Positions 1 to 6,882 of a DNA stretch of 9,418 nucleotides are shown in pieces. Below the pieces are notes generated by a model that saw nothing but the letters and a program-made list of their open reading frames with translations, made no database searches and was not told the DNA's origin. This DNA comes from Alcaligenaceae bacterium (GTDB lineage Bacteria; Pseudomonadota; Gammaproteobacteria; Burkholderiales; Burkholderiaceae), in NCBI GenBank assembly GCA_947372575.1, contig CANBUF010000048.1, positions 1 through 9,418 on the forward strand, read 5' to 3'. The position numbers and the translations under genes are program-made. Each line of letters begins with the position of its first letter. Position 1 is the first letter of the stretch.

Positions 1-788
1 TGCACACGCCCGGAGCCCTGAACCTGTAAAAAGAAATTATCGACCGGGTCACTGACGAACACGATTGCAGGCGGCTGACGGCCCGAGGCTTCGAGGGTGG
101 CGCGGCTATCGTAGGGCACCACCCGATTACCATCGAGTTTGCCGCGTACACGCTTGCCTGCAAGCTCAGGGTAGAGTTTGCCGAGGTCAATTGTGAGCAA
201 ATCAGCCGGCACGGTATAGAGCGGCCACTGATAGACCCCCATTTTTTCGCGCGAGCCTGTGACGAGCGGTTCGTAGTAGCCGGTGACCATATTGCTGGCG
301 GGCTTGGCATCCGGCCCTTGCAGGCGCCAGGGACTGAGCCACGTCTGCAAAAACCGCCTAACGGCCTCGGCGTCACCCGGAGCAGGTGCGCGCGCAGGAT
401 CCGCGGCAGCGGCACATACGGGCTGCCAGGCACGGGGAGCTGCGCGTGCAGGAGCGGCCAGATTGCCAGAAGTCGGACGCATCAAACCACGGCAGTTGCG
501 CAAAAAGGTCACCCAGACATTGCGCATGTCATCATTTGCCCAGCCCGGCACTTCATTAAAGGCCGCAGGCGCAAACTTACCCGCCAGGGGTCGCACAGGC
601 GTTTCAGGCAGCGCAGACAGCGCAGGCACCACAAGCGGCCCTTCAGGCGCAGCCGTTGACACTTCGGGCAACACGCCCGTCGCAGGCGTTTTGGATGGCC
701 CTGTTGAACAGGCAGCGAGCGCCAAGCACGCCAACGTGAGCAGACCTCGCAACGCCACATGATTCAAACGATCAAACATATTCAGCAT
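1..788 (-). CDS. mltA: Membrane-bound lytic murein transglycosylase A, 3' end outside the window
   Basis: Lytic transglycosylase that cleaves the MurNAc-GlcNAc bond of peptidoglycan, leaving 1,6-anhydro ends; expected to be anchored in the outer membrane. The visible 262 codons start with a lipoprotein signal peptide: basic N-terminus, hydrophobic stretch, lipobox LAAC with Cys27. A Pro/Ala-rich linker follows, then the MltA domain with GYYEP at 170-174 and VQGSGR at 256-261, both typical of the family. The C-terminal 3D domain with the catalytic Asp lies past the window edge and cannot be checked. Two in-frame ATGs are possible (788 and 779); neither has a clear ribosome binding site. It begins 14 bases after the apaG stop, so the two are probably cotranscribed. 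The family assignment is secure; the exact start is not. Confidence 0.93.
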   Translation of the reverse strand, partial: MLNMFDRLNHVALRGLLTLACLALAACSTGPSKTPATGVLPEVSTAAPEGPLVVPALSALPETPVRPLAGKFAPAAFNEVPGWANDDMRNVWVTFLRNCRGLMRPTSGNLAAPARAAPRAWQPVCAAAADPARAPAPGDAEAVRRFLQTWLSPWRLQGPDAKPASNMVTGYYEPLVTGSREKMGVYQWPLYTVPADLLTIDLGKLYPELAGKRVRGKLDGNRVVPYDSRATLEASGRQPPAIVFVSDPVDNFFLQVQGSGRV

Positions 789-802
789 CCAGAACTGACG
801 TG

Positions 803-1177
803 TTAGTGGAGGGTGCGCGGCATAGCCAGCACGAACTCGGCAATCTCAACCTCAAAAGGCACGCCATTTTCACCCACGCAATGGTAACTCCCCCGCATTG
901 TGCCCACGGGTGTCGTCAGCGGACAGCCGCTGGTGTACTCAAAGGTCTCGCCGGGGGCCAGTAAAGGCTGCTGGCCCACGACACCCAAGCCTCTGACATT
1001 CTGCTCCGCCTGATCGCCATCCGTGATGATCCAGTGACGACTGATGACCTGCGCCGGGCGCTCGCCCGTATTGGTGATACGAACCGTGTACGCAAAGACA
1101 AATTGCTGCTTGGCAGGATCAGACTGATCTGCAACGTAACGCGGCTCAACTGCCACCGAAAGCTCAAAAGGTTTCAA
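803..1177 (-). CDS. apaG: ApaG family protein, TTG start
   Basis: Small ApaG/DUF525 protein with an immunoglobulin-like beta fold. The family was linked to Mg2+/Co2+ efflux phenotypes and to Ap4A metabolism by gene neighbourhood, but its biochemical role is unclear. The 124-residue product carries the family signatures ISRHWIITD (45-53), the VRGLGVVGQQPLL block (61-73), EYTSG (80-84) and GTMRGSY (92-98). I chose the TTG at 1177 because an AGGA lies 6 bases upstream (1184-1187), and because the resulting N-terminus MKPFELSV matches my memory of Bordetella-type ApaG, which starts MKP. The frame stays open to another TTG at 1213, which would add 12 residues but has no ribosome binding site. No ATG exists at the expected position. 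It is divergent from rpe and followed closely by mltA. Confidence 0.93.
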   Translation of the reverse strand: MKPFELSVAVEPRYVADQSDPAKQQFVFAYTVRITNTGERPAQVISRHWIITDGDQAEQNVRGLGVVGQQPLLAPGETFEYTSGCPLTTPVGTMRGSYHCVGENGVPFEVEIAEFVLAMPRTLH

Positions 1178-1227
1178 AGCATATCCTGTAAAAAAAGGCG
1201 GATCGACACGCAATCAAGGTAAATCAC

Positions 1228-1236
1228 TGCAATAAT
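1228..1236 (+). promoter_or_regulatory. Candidate extended -10 promoter for rpe
   Basis: TGC followed by AATAAT (5 of 6 matches to TATAAT) forms an extended -10 element in the apaG/rpe divergent gap. No good -35 is visible at 16-18 bases upstream; a TCGACA at 1203-1208 is too far away (22 bases). Transcription would begin near 1243, leaving about 25 untranslated bases before the ATG at 1268. It also overlaps the alternative upstream ATG at 1235, which argues against that start. Sequence match only. Confidence 0.35.
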
Positions 1237-1267
1237 GTCGTTCGTCCCGACTTGGTGTCTGCACATC

Positions 1268-1978
1268 ATGCCAGAAACTACAGCATTACCGACAGCCCGC
1301 ATCGCTCCCAGCATTTTATCTGCCGACTTCGCTCGTTTGGGCGAAGAAGTCCGAAATGTGGTGAAAGCAGGTGCCGACTGGATACATTTTGACGTCATGG
1401 ACAACCATTACGTTCCCAATTTGACAATTGGCCCCATGGTTTGCGAGGCCATCCGCCCCCACGTGGACGTGCCAATCGACGTGCATCTGATGGTGGAGCC
1501 CGTCGATTCGCTGATTCCGATGTTTGCAAAAGCCGGCGCGAACATCATTACCTTTCATCCCGAAGCCTCACGCCACGTCGACCGTAGCCTCGCGCTGATC
1601 AGGGAACAGGGCTGCCTGGCTGGGCTGGTTTTTAACCCCGCCACACCCCTGGACTGGCTTGCACACGTGATGGATCGTGTCGACATTATCTTGTTGATGT
1701 CAGTCAATCCTGGCTTTGGAGGACAGAGCTTTATTCCTGGAACTCTCCCTAAATTGCGCCAGGCACGTGCGCTCATCGAACGTCACAGGGAGTCTGGTGG
1801 CCAACCCATTTCCCTCGAAGTCGATGGCGGGGTCAAGGTCGACAATATCCGTGAAATCCGTGCCGCAGGGGCAGATGCCTTTGTTGCTGGCTCAGCCATC
1901 TTTGGCAAGCCCGACTATCACGCCGTGATTCAGGAAATGCGGCTACAGATTGCCCAAGCCGATCACCTGACGTCTTGA
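1268..1978 (+). CDS. rpe: Ribulose-phosphate 3-epimerase
   Basis: Interconverts D-ribulose 5-phosphate and D-xylulose 5-phosphate in the cytosolic pentose phosphate pathway, or in the Calvin cycle where one exists. The 236-residue product is a normal-length TIM barrel: APSILSAD (13-20), [12 protein letters not shown] (40-51), HLMVEP (73-78), [10 protein letters not shown] (144-153), EVDGGV (184-189) and the phosphate-binding end AGSAIFG. Metal and catalytic positions His40, Asp42, His73 and Asp186 are all present. The frame is open to an ATG at 1235, but the conserved family N-terminus begins with the ATG at 1268, and the earlier ATG sits in a promoter-like element. The ribosome binding site is weak. 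gph follows after 53 bases, so they probably share a transcript. Confidence 0.96.
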   Translation: MPETTALPTARIAPSILSADFARLGEEVRNVVKAGADWIHFDVMDNHYVPNLTIGPMVCEAIRPHVDVPIDVHLMVEPVDSLIPMFAKAGANIITFHPEASRHVDRSLALIREQGCLAGLVFNPATPLDWLAHVMDRVDIILLMSVNPGFGGQSFIPGTLPKLRQARALIERHRESGGQPISLEVDGGVKVDNIREIRAAGADAFVAGSAIFGKPDYHAVIQEMRLQIAQADHLTS

Positions 1979-2014
1979 GTCTGAACTGATGCTGAGTCAA
2001 TCCGATCACCTGAC
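1959..2014 (+). repeat. 13-base direct repeat at the rpe 3' end and in the rpe-gph gap
   Basis: CCGATCACCTGAC occurs exactly at 1959-1971 (last codons of rpe) and again at 2002-2014 (in the spacer before gph), 43 bases apart, with partial similarity continuing for several bases. It looks like a remnant of a small duplication of the rpe tail. No function is evident. Confidence 0.6.
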
Positions 2015-2031
2015 CGCCTGGGCGTGCACCG

Positions 2032-2721
2032 ATGCCAATTCATGACGCTGTGCTGCTCGACCTGGATGGGACATTGCTCGACACTGTCCCTGACATCGCC
2101 CACGCGGCCAATGCGATGCGCGCCGATCTCGGCCTGCCTCCCCTTGCGCAGGCCGAGATCGCGAGTTTTGTGGGACGGGGTGTCGATACACTGATTCTGC
2201 GGACCCTGGCAGCGGATCTGCGCGGCACTGAGGTTCCCGCGGAGCTATTTGAACGGGGACGCGCATCTTTCTACCCCCATTACCATGCGGTCAATGGACA
2301 AAAAGCCGTGTTGTTTGACGGAGTATTGCCAGGCTTGCACCAGCTGCAGACCATGGGGCTCAAACTCGCCATCGTGACCAACAAAGCCACTGAATTCACG
2401 TTACCGTTACTTGAGCGCACGGGCCTATCAGGCTTTATGCAAGCAGTTGTGTGCGGCGATACGCTAGCGCGACGCAAACCACACCCCGCTCCAATGTTGC
2501 ACGCATGCGCGCTGCTGGGATCTACACCCGCGCGTAGCGTCGCGGTAGGTGATTCGGTTCACGACGCTGAGTCTGCTCGGGCTGCTGGTTGCAGCGTTTT
2601 AGCAGTGCCTTACGGCTATAACGAAGGCAACAGCGTGCAAACGCTGGATGTCGATGCTATAGTAGAAACCATAGAAGCAGCAGCTCTTTGGATTGCTGCA
2701 CAACACGAAAACTCAAAATGA
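2032..2721 (+). CDS. gph: Phosphoglycolate phosphatase, HAD family
   Basis: Hydrolyses 2-phosphoglycolate to glycolate; the substrate comes from DNA 3'-phosphoglycolate repair or from Rubisco oxygenation. The 229-residue cytosolic enzyme has all HAD motifs: motif I DLDGT with nucleophile Asp10 and Asp12, motif II VTN with Thr116, motif III Lys149 in RRKPHP, and motif IV VGDSVHD with Asp174 and Asp178. The helical cap lies between about residues 20 and 90, and PYGYNEG (193-199) is typical of Gph within the HAD family. The start is the only ATG that keeps motif I intact; the ribosome binding site is poor, so translation may depend on rpe upstream. Its TGA overlaps the ATG of the trp leader peptide (ATGA). 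gph next to trpE is common in betaproteobacteria. Relaxed specificity towards related phosphate esters cannot be excluded. Confidence 0.94.
   Translation: MPIHDAVLLDLDGTLLDTVPDIAHAANAMRADLGLPPLAQAEIASFVGRGVDTLILRTLAADLRGTEVPAELFERGRASFYPHYHAVNGQKAVLFDGVLPGLHQLQTMGLKLAIVTNKATEFTLPLLERTGLSGFMQAVVCGDTLARRKPHPAPMLHACALLGSTPARSVAVGDSVHDAESARAAGCSVLAVPYGYNEGNSVQTLDVDAIVETIEAAALWIAAQHENSK
2635..2663 (+). promoter_or_regulatory. Candidate trp promoter inside the 3' end of gph
   Basis: TGC plus TATAGT (2655-2663) is an extended -10 with 5 of 6 consensus matches. The facing -35 position (2635-2640, GTGCAA) is weak. Transcription would start near 2670, about 48 bases before the trp leader ATG, which suits an attenuated operon with its own promoter. 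I see no obvious operator. Sequence match only. Confidence 0.4.
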
Positions 2722-2789
2722 CTTTATCGACTCGAATTCAGATTGTTGCAGGCGCCTCGTGGCGTTGGTGGCGTTCGTCTCTCGGGTGA
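2718..2789 (+). CDS. trpL: trp operon leader peptide (attenuation)
   Basis: A 23-residue open frame upstream of trpE with three Trp codons in four (W-R-W-W, residues 15-18, bases 2760-2771). This is the signature of a ribosome-stalling leader peptide that senses charged tRNA-Trp. Its TGA (2787-2789) is followed about 60 bases later by an intrinsic terminator and then trpE. The ATG overlaps the gph stop codon as ATGA and lacks a good Shine-Dalgarno sequence, so on read-through transcripts from gph it may be started by translational coupling. No alternative in-frame ATG, GTG or TTG precedes the Trp codons. The peptide itself should have no function beyond stalling. The call rests on codon content and position; the gene is below usual annotation length. 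Confidence 0.82.
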   Translation: MTLSTRIQIVAGASWRWWRSSLG

Positions 2790-2790
2790 T

Positions 2791-2860
2791 GGGTTGTGTG
2801 TGATCGGTGATGGGGCCTTAAGCCTCAGCACCATGAAGTAAAAACCTAGCCCGCCCAACC
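2791..2860 (+). promoter_or_regulatory. Trp attenuator region between leader stop and terminator
   Basis: This segment should hold the alternative RNA structures of the attenuator. GGTTG (2792-2796), just after the leader stop, can pair with CAACC (2856-2860) inside the 5' arm of the terminator, which would act as an antiterminator when ribosomes stall at the Trp codons. TGGTG in the Trp-codon region (2766-2770) can pair with CACCA (2829-2833). Both helices are only about 5 base pairs, and I could not settle the fold by eye. Confidence 0.4.
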
Positions 2861-2877
2861 TTGGCCGGGCTTTTTTA
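2848..2877 (+). terminator. Intrinsic terminator (trp attenuator)
   Basis: AGCCCG (2848-2853) pairs with CGGGCT (2866-2871); after a C-C mismatch, CCA (2855-2857) pairs with TGG (2862-2864) around a small loop. The hairpin runs directly into six Ts (2871-2876). It lies 42 bases before the trpE ATG and downstream of the Trp-rich leader, so it is best read as the attenuator; it would also end rpe-gph transcripts. Confidence 0.88.
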
Positions 2878-2918
2878 TTATTCACCCCGGTTGGCTCTTA
2901 GCGAGAACCGCGTACATC

Positions 2919-4445
2919 ATGACTGAAATTGAATTTAAAGCATTAGCAGCCCAGGGTTTTAACCGCATTCCACTGATCGCCGAAACTTATGCCGATCTGG
3001 ATACGCCCTTAGGGATCTATCTCAAGCTTGCTCATAGCGGTGCGCATGGCGGCAAGAACACCTGCCTGCTCGAGTCCGTGGTCGGAGGCGAACGCTTTGG
3101 CCGCTACTCTTTTATCGGTCTACCCGCACACAATGTGATTCGTGCCCGCGGCACAACCACTGAGCTCCTGCACGATGACAAGGTCGTTGAAACCCACGAG
3201 GGTAATCCGCTTGACTTCATTTCTGAATACCAAAATCGCTTCAAGGTCGCACTGCGCCCGGGCATGCCTCGTTTTGCAGGTGGGCTTGCAGGCTATTTCG
3301 GTTACGACACGGTCCGACATATCGAACCGACGCTCGGCCCCGCCACCAAACCCTATCCGCCAGGCATGGGCGAAGGCCCACCTGACATTCTGTTACTCCA
3401 GATTGACGAGCTCGTTATTGTCGACAACCTGGCGGGACGCATCTATCTGATGGTCTACGCAGATCCTGCCGTGCCCGAAGCCTTCAACAATGCCCAGCAA
3501 CGACTCAAAGAACTCCGGATTCGCCTGCGCAAACCGGTCGAGATTCCTTACAGTCACGCAAGCGTCGCCACCCAGGAAGAGCGTAGCTTTGCCAAAGAAG
3601 ACTACCTCGCAGCGGTACGTCGCGCCAAGGAATACATCGCCGCAGGCGACCTGATGCAGGTACAAGTCGGCCAGGTGATCACCAAACCATTTAGCGACTC
3701 ACCCCTGTCGCTTTACAGATCGCTGCGCTCACTCAATCCCTCGCCCTATATGTATTACTGGAATTTTGGGGACTTTCAGGTCGTGGGCGCCTCTCCCGAA
3801 ATCCTGGTCCGCCAGGAATGCATTACTACAAAAGATGGCACCCCCACCGAAACACGCATCACCATCCGTCCGCTTGCAGGCACTCGCAAGCGTGGCGGCA
3901 CACCCGAAGAAGACGCCGAGATGGCGCGCGAATTGCTGGCCGATCCCAAAGAACGTGCCGAGCATGTCATGCTGATTGACCTCGCACGCAATGACGTCGG
4001 TCGTGTGGCCAAAATCGGCTCTGTCGAAGTCACAGACACCATGGTCATCGAACGCTACTCACATGTCATGCATCTGGTTTCAAACGTAGCCGCAACCCTG
4101 TTACCTGGCCTGAGCAATATCGATGTGTTGCGGGCGTCGTTCCCGGCAGGCACTCTGACGGGCGCGCCAAAAGTACGCGCGATGCAGATGATTGACGAGC
4201 TCGAACCCGTCAGACGCGGCATCTATGGTGGTGCAGCGGGCTATCTCAGTTATGGCGGCGAGATGGATGTCGCGATCGCCATTCGTACCGGCATTATCAA
4301 GGATGGCATGTTGTACGTGCAGGCGGCAGCCGGAATTGTTGCGGACTCTGATCCTGAAAAAGAGTGGCTCGAAACCGAAGCCAAAGCGCGCGCGGTCCTG
4401 CGTGCAGCCGAACAAGTCCAAAACGGTCTTGATGACCCGTTCTGA
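2919..4445 (+). CDS. trpE: Anthranilate synthase component I
   Basis: Large subunit of anthranilate synthase. With TrpG it converts chorismate and glutamine to anthranilate, pyruvate and glutamate, the first committed step of tryptophan synthesis, in the cytosol. The 508 residues are normal length. The N-terminal domain carries LLES (50-53), the motif that forms the Trp feedback site in studied enzymes, so allosteric inhibition is expected. The chorismate-binding domain has NPSPYMYY (273-280), PLAGTRKRG (318-326), DLARNDVGR (354-362), FPAGTLTGAPK (408-418), the GYLSYGGEMD block (441-450) and ADSDPEKEW (475-483). The start fits the conserved MTEIEF-type N-terminus; the Shine-Dalgarno sequence is weak. 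It lies behind the leader peptide and attenuator and heads trpEGDC. Aminodeoxychorismate synthase (PabB) is unlikely given the trpGDC neighbours. Confidence 0.98.
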   Translation: MTEIEFKALAAQGFNRIPLIAETYADLDTPLGIYLKLAHSGAHGGKNTCLLESVVGGERFGRYSFIGLPAHNVIRARGTTTELLHDDKVVETHEGNPLDFISEYQNRFKVALRPGMPRFAGGLAGYFGYDTVRHIEPTLGPATKPYPPGMGEGPPDILLLQIDELVIVDNLAGRIYLMVYADPAVPEAFNNAQQRLKELRIRLRKPVEIPYSHASVATQEERSFAKEDYLAAVRRAKEYIAAGDLMQVQVGQVITKPFSDSPLSLYRSLRSLNPSPYMYYWNFGDFQVVGASPEILVRQECITTKDGTPTETRITIRPLAGTRKRGGTPEEDAEMARELLADPKERAEHVMLIDLARNDVGRVAKIGSVEVTDTMVIERYSHVMHLVSNVAATLLPGLSNIDVLRASFPAGTLTGAPKVRAMQMIDELEPVRRGIYGGAAGYLSYGGEMDVAIAIRTGIIKDGMLYVQAAAGIVADSDPEKEWLETEAKARAVLRAAEQVQNGLDDPF

Positions 4446-4466
4446 TGAACTGACAGGAAAAACAAT

Positions 4467-5048
4467 ATGTTGCTGATGCTCGATAACTACGATTCGTTTA
4501 CCTACAACCTCGTGCAGTATTTTGGAGAACTCGGACAGGACGTACGCGTCTTTCGTAACGACCAGATTACCCTCAAAGAGATCGATGCGCTGGCACCCGA
4601 CCATATCTGCATCTCGCCTGGCCCCTGCTCGCCAGCCGAGGCGGGCATTTCAATTGATGTGATCAAACGCTACGCGGGCAAGATCCCGCTACTGGGTGTC
4701 TGCCTGGGACATCAGGCCATTGGTGCAGCCTTTGGTGGACACATCATTCGGGCCAAAGAAATCATGCACGGCAAGACCTCCGAGATCACCCATACCGGAT
4801 CGGATGTCTTCAAAGGCCTGCCCTCGCCTTTCACCGTCATTCGCTACCATTCGCTCGCGATTGAACGCGCGACCCTGCCTGAGTGCCTTGAGATTACGGC
4901 CGAAACCGCCGACGGTGAGATCATGGGAGTGCGCCACAAGACGCTCCCCGTCTACGGCGTGCAATTCCATCCTGAATCCATCCTGAGCGAGCACGGTCAC
5001 GCATTGTTGCGCAACTTTCTCGAGCTTGATGCAGGTAAAAAGGAATAA
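4467..5048 (+). CDS. trpG: Anthranilate synthase component II (glutamine amidotransferase)
   Basis: Class I glutamine amidotransferase that releases ammonia from glutamine for TrpE. The 193-residue protein has [12 protein letters not shown] (6-17), the oxyanion-loop motif [11 protein letters not shown] (50-60), the nucleophile elbow GVCLGHQ with Cys79, and the rest of the triad in FHPES with His168 and Glu170. The start is well supported by CAGGA about 9 bases before the ATG. It lies 21 bases after trpE and ends 2 bases before trpD. In many bacteria this subunit also serves PabB for folate synthesis (an amphibolic TrpG/PabA); sequence alone cannot tell whether that holds here. Confidence 0.98.
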   Translation: MLLMLDNYDSFTYNLVQYFGELGQDVRVFRNDQITLKEIDALAPDHICISPGPCSPAEAGISIDVIKRYAGKIPLLGVCLGHQAIGAAFGGHIIRAKEIMHGKTSEITHTGSDVFKGLPSPFTVIRYHSLAIERATLPECLEITAETADGEIMGVRHKTLPVYGVQFHPESILSEHGHALLRNFLELDAGKKE

Positions 5049-5050
5049 GC

Positions 5051-6082
5051 ATGTCAATCACACCTAGCGAAGCCTTGCACCGCTGCATCGAACACCGTGA
5101 AATTTTTCACGATGAGATGCTGCATCTGATGCGCATGCTGATGCGCGGCGAAATGTCGCACTCGATTGCAGCGGCCTTGCTCATGGGCCTACGAGTCAAA
5201 AAAGAAACCATTGGTGAAATCACTGCGGCCGCTCAGGTCATGCGCGAGTTTGCCACACCGGTCCATGTCGCCAATCCTCAGGATATGGTCGATATGTGCG
5301 GGACTGGCGGCGATGGCAGCAACACCTTCAACATTTCGACCACCGCGATGTTTGTCGCCGCGGCAGCAGGGGTACCCATTGCCAAGCATGGCGGGCGCAG
5401 CGCATCATCCTCCTCAGGTAGCGCCGATGTCCTCGAAGCGCTCGGCGCCAATCTGAGTTTGCAGCCCGAACAAGTCGCCGACTGCATTGCCGAGACCGGG
5501 ATTGGCTTTATGTTCGCACCCGCCCATCACGGCGCGATGAAATACATCGCACCGGTCCGCAAAGAGCTCGGTGTGCGTACAATTTTTAACCTGCTCGGAC
5601 CGCTCACCAATCCAGCGGGCGCCGCTAACCAGTTGATGGGCGTATTTCATGCTGATCTGGTGGGTATTCAGGTTCGAGTATTGCAGTTACTTGGTTCGCG
5701 TCATGTGCTGATTGTGCACGGCAAAGATGGCATGGATGAGGCGTCCCTGGGTGCCGGCACGCTGGTTGGCGAACTCAAGGATGGCAATATCCTTGAGTAT
5801 GAAATCCACCCCGAAGACTTTGGTCTGCCCATGGCATCAAATCGTCACATTAAGGTGTCCAGCAAAGAAGAGTCCCGCACGCTTGTGCTCCAGGCGTTGA
5901 GTAACCATCCTGGCACAGCACGCGATATTGTTGCGTTCAACGCCGGGCTCGCGATTTACGTTGGCAATCACGCGCAGAGTATCGCCCAGGGTATCGCAAT
6001 GGCTTTTGAAGCCATTGCAAGTGGAGCCGCGCGTGACAAACTTGAATCCTTTTGTGCCTTTACCCGGAAATTTGCAGCATGA
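5051..6082 (+). CDS. trpD: Anthranilate phosphoribosyltransferase
   Basis: Transfers phosphoribosyl from PRPP to anthranilate, giving phosphoribosyl-anthranilate. The 343-residue enzyme has an N-terminal helical domain (about 1-75), the PRPP loop GTGGDGS (84-90), NISTT (94-98), the KHGGR loop (112-116), [14 protein letters not shown] (119-132) and GPLTNPAG (183-190). The widely conserved KHGN loop has Gly in place of Asn; I recall the same in other betaproteobacterial TrpD proteins, so I take it as a lineage trait rather than damage. AAGGA stands just ahead of the ATG, 2 bases after the trpG stop, and its TGA overlaps the trpC ATG (ATGA), both signs of tight cotranslation. It is unfused, unlike the TrpGD fusion of enterobacteria. 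Confidence 0.98.
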   Translation: MSITPSEALHRCIEHREIFHDEMLHLMRMLMRGEMSHSIAAALLMGLRVKKETIGEITAAAQVMREFATPVHVANPQDMVDMCGTGGDGSNTFNISTTAMFVAAAAGVPIAKHGGRSASSSSGSADVLEALGANLSLQPEQVADCIAETGIGFMFAPAHHGAMKYIAPVRKELGVRTIFNLLGPLTNPAGAANQLMGVFHADLVGIQVRVLQLLGSRHVLIVHGKDGMDEASLGAGTLVGELKDGNILEYEIHPEDFGLPMASNRHIKVSSKEESRTLVLQALSNHPGTARDIVAFNAGLAIYVGNHAQSIAQGIAMAFEAIASGAARDKLESFCAFTRKFAA

Positions 6083-6867
6083 GCGATATCCTCAATAAAA
6101 TTCTTGCTGTTAAAGCCATAGAGGTCGCTGCAGCGCGTCTAGCCTATAGCGAGGCACAACTCTTACGCGAAGCCCATGCCCGCAAGGACGTGCGTGGTTT
6201 TGCTCAGGCCATCGAAGACAAGATCGCACACGGCCATGCTGGCGTAATCGCCGAGATCAAAAAAGCATCCCCTTCGAAAGGCATTCTGCGCGAGGATTTC
6301 AATCCCGCCGAAATCGCGATCTCCTATGCGACCCACGGGGCAGCATGCCTGTCCGTGCTGACCGATGTGCAGTTTTTTCAGGGTGCGGATGACTATTTGA
6401 GACAGGCGCGTGCAGCCTGTTTAATTCCCGTGCTGCGCAAGGACTTCATTGTCGACCCATATCAGATCGTTGCTGCCCGCGCGATGGGTGCGGATTGCGT
6501 GCTGCTGATTGTTGCGGCACTCGATCGTACCCAGCTCATCGAGTTTGAGGCCTGTGCATTCGATCTGGGTATGGATGTACTCGTCGAGGTCCACGATGCA
6601 AAAGAGCTCGAACTGGCACTCGAGATGGAGACCTCACTGCTTGGCATCAACAATCGGAATCTGCGCACGTTTGAAACATCACTGCAGACCACGATTGATC
6701 TGCTCCCCCGCATCCCCGCAGGCAAACGCGTCGTCACCGAGAGTGGCATACTTCATCCGCAAGATGTGCAGCGCATGCGTGGCCAGGGTGTTGATGCGTT
6801 TCTGGTCGGCGAGGCCTTTATGCGTGCACAAAACCCTGGCGAAGAACTCGCCAGACTGATTGCGTAA
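6079..6867 (+). CDS. trpC: Indole-3-glycerol-phosphate synthase
   Basis: Closes the indole ring: carboxyphenylamino-deoxyribulose phosphate becomes indole-3-glycerol phosphate, CO2 and water. The 262-residue TIM barrel keeps the catalytic set in [11 protein letters not shown] (Glu59, Lys61), LRKDF (Lys121), VEVHD (Glu170), GINNRNL (Asn191) and TESG (Glu221, Ser222). It is a single-domain enzyme, not fused to TrpF as in E. coli, so PRA isomerase must be encoded elsewhere. I use the ATG at 6079, which overlaps the trpD stop as ATGA, because the family N-terminus begins MSDIL; the frame is open 27 bases further upstream, but that would run back into trpD. It is the last gene of the trp cluster here and ends 6 bases before the stop codon of an opposing gene. 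Confidence 0.97.
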   Translation: MSDILNKILAVKAIEVAAARLAYSEAQLLREAHARKDVRGFAQAIEDKIAHGHAGVIAEIKKASPSKGILREDFNPAEIAISYATHGAACLSVLTDVQFFQGADDYLRQARAACLIPVLRKDFIVDPYQIVAARAMGADCVLLIVAALDRTQLIEFEACAFDLGMDVLVEVHDAKELELALEMETSLLGINNRNLRTFETSLQTTIDLLPRIPAGKRVVTESGILHPQDVQRMRGQGVDAFLVGEAFMRAQNPGEELARLIA

Positions 6868-6882
6868 TTTTTTTTACTGGCG
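6836..6882. terminator. Hairpin and T-tract at the convergent trpC/YedE junction
   Basis: CTGGCGA (6836-6842) and TCGCCAG (6848-6854) form a perfect 7-base-pair hairpin inside the last codons of trpC; eight Ts (6868-6875) follow the trpC stop. A third copy, CTGGCG (6877-6882), can instead pair with CGCCAG (6849-6854) across the T-tract. The 13-base gap between the hairpin and the T-tract is too long for a standard intrinsic terminator, so the terminator role is only probable. It could act on either strand. Confidence 0.4.

Noticed and set aside
283..762. 159-residue plus-strand open frame over mltA
   Set aside because: Low-complexity Ala/Gly/Arg-rich translation antisense to a clear lipoprotein gene with MltA motifs; a shadow of the GC-rich coding strand.
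1235..1267. Upstream ATG extension of rpe (11 residues)
   Set aside because: The extension is not part of the family N-terminus and overlaps a promoter-like -10; the ATG at 1268 fits better.
2816..2824. CTTAAG-centred palindrome in the trp leader as an operator
   Set aside because: Only about 3 stable base pairs beyond the palindromic core, and no second copy near a promoter; more likely incidental within the attenuator.
4101..4604. 167-residue minus-strand open frame across trpE/trpG
   Set aside because: Spans the junction of two certain genes on the other strand and shows no recognisable domain.
6052..6078. Earlier ATG for trpC inside trpD
   Set aside because: Would add nine residues encoded within the trpD tail; the ATGA overlap at 6079 gives the conserved N-terminus.
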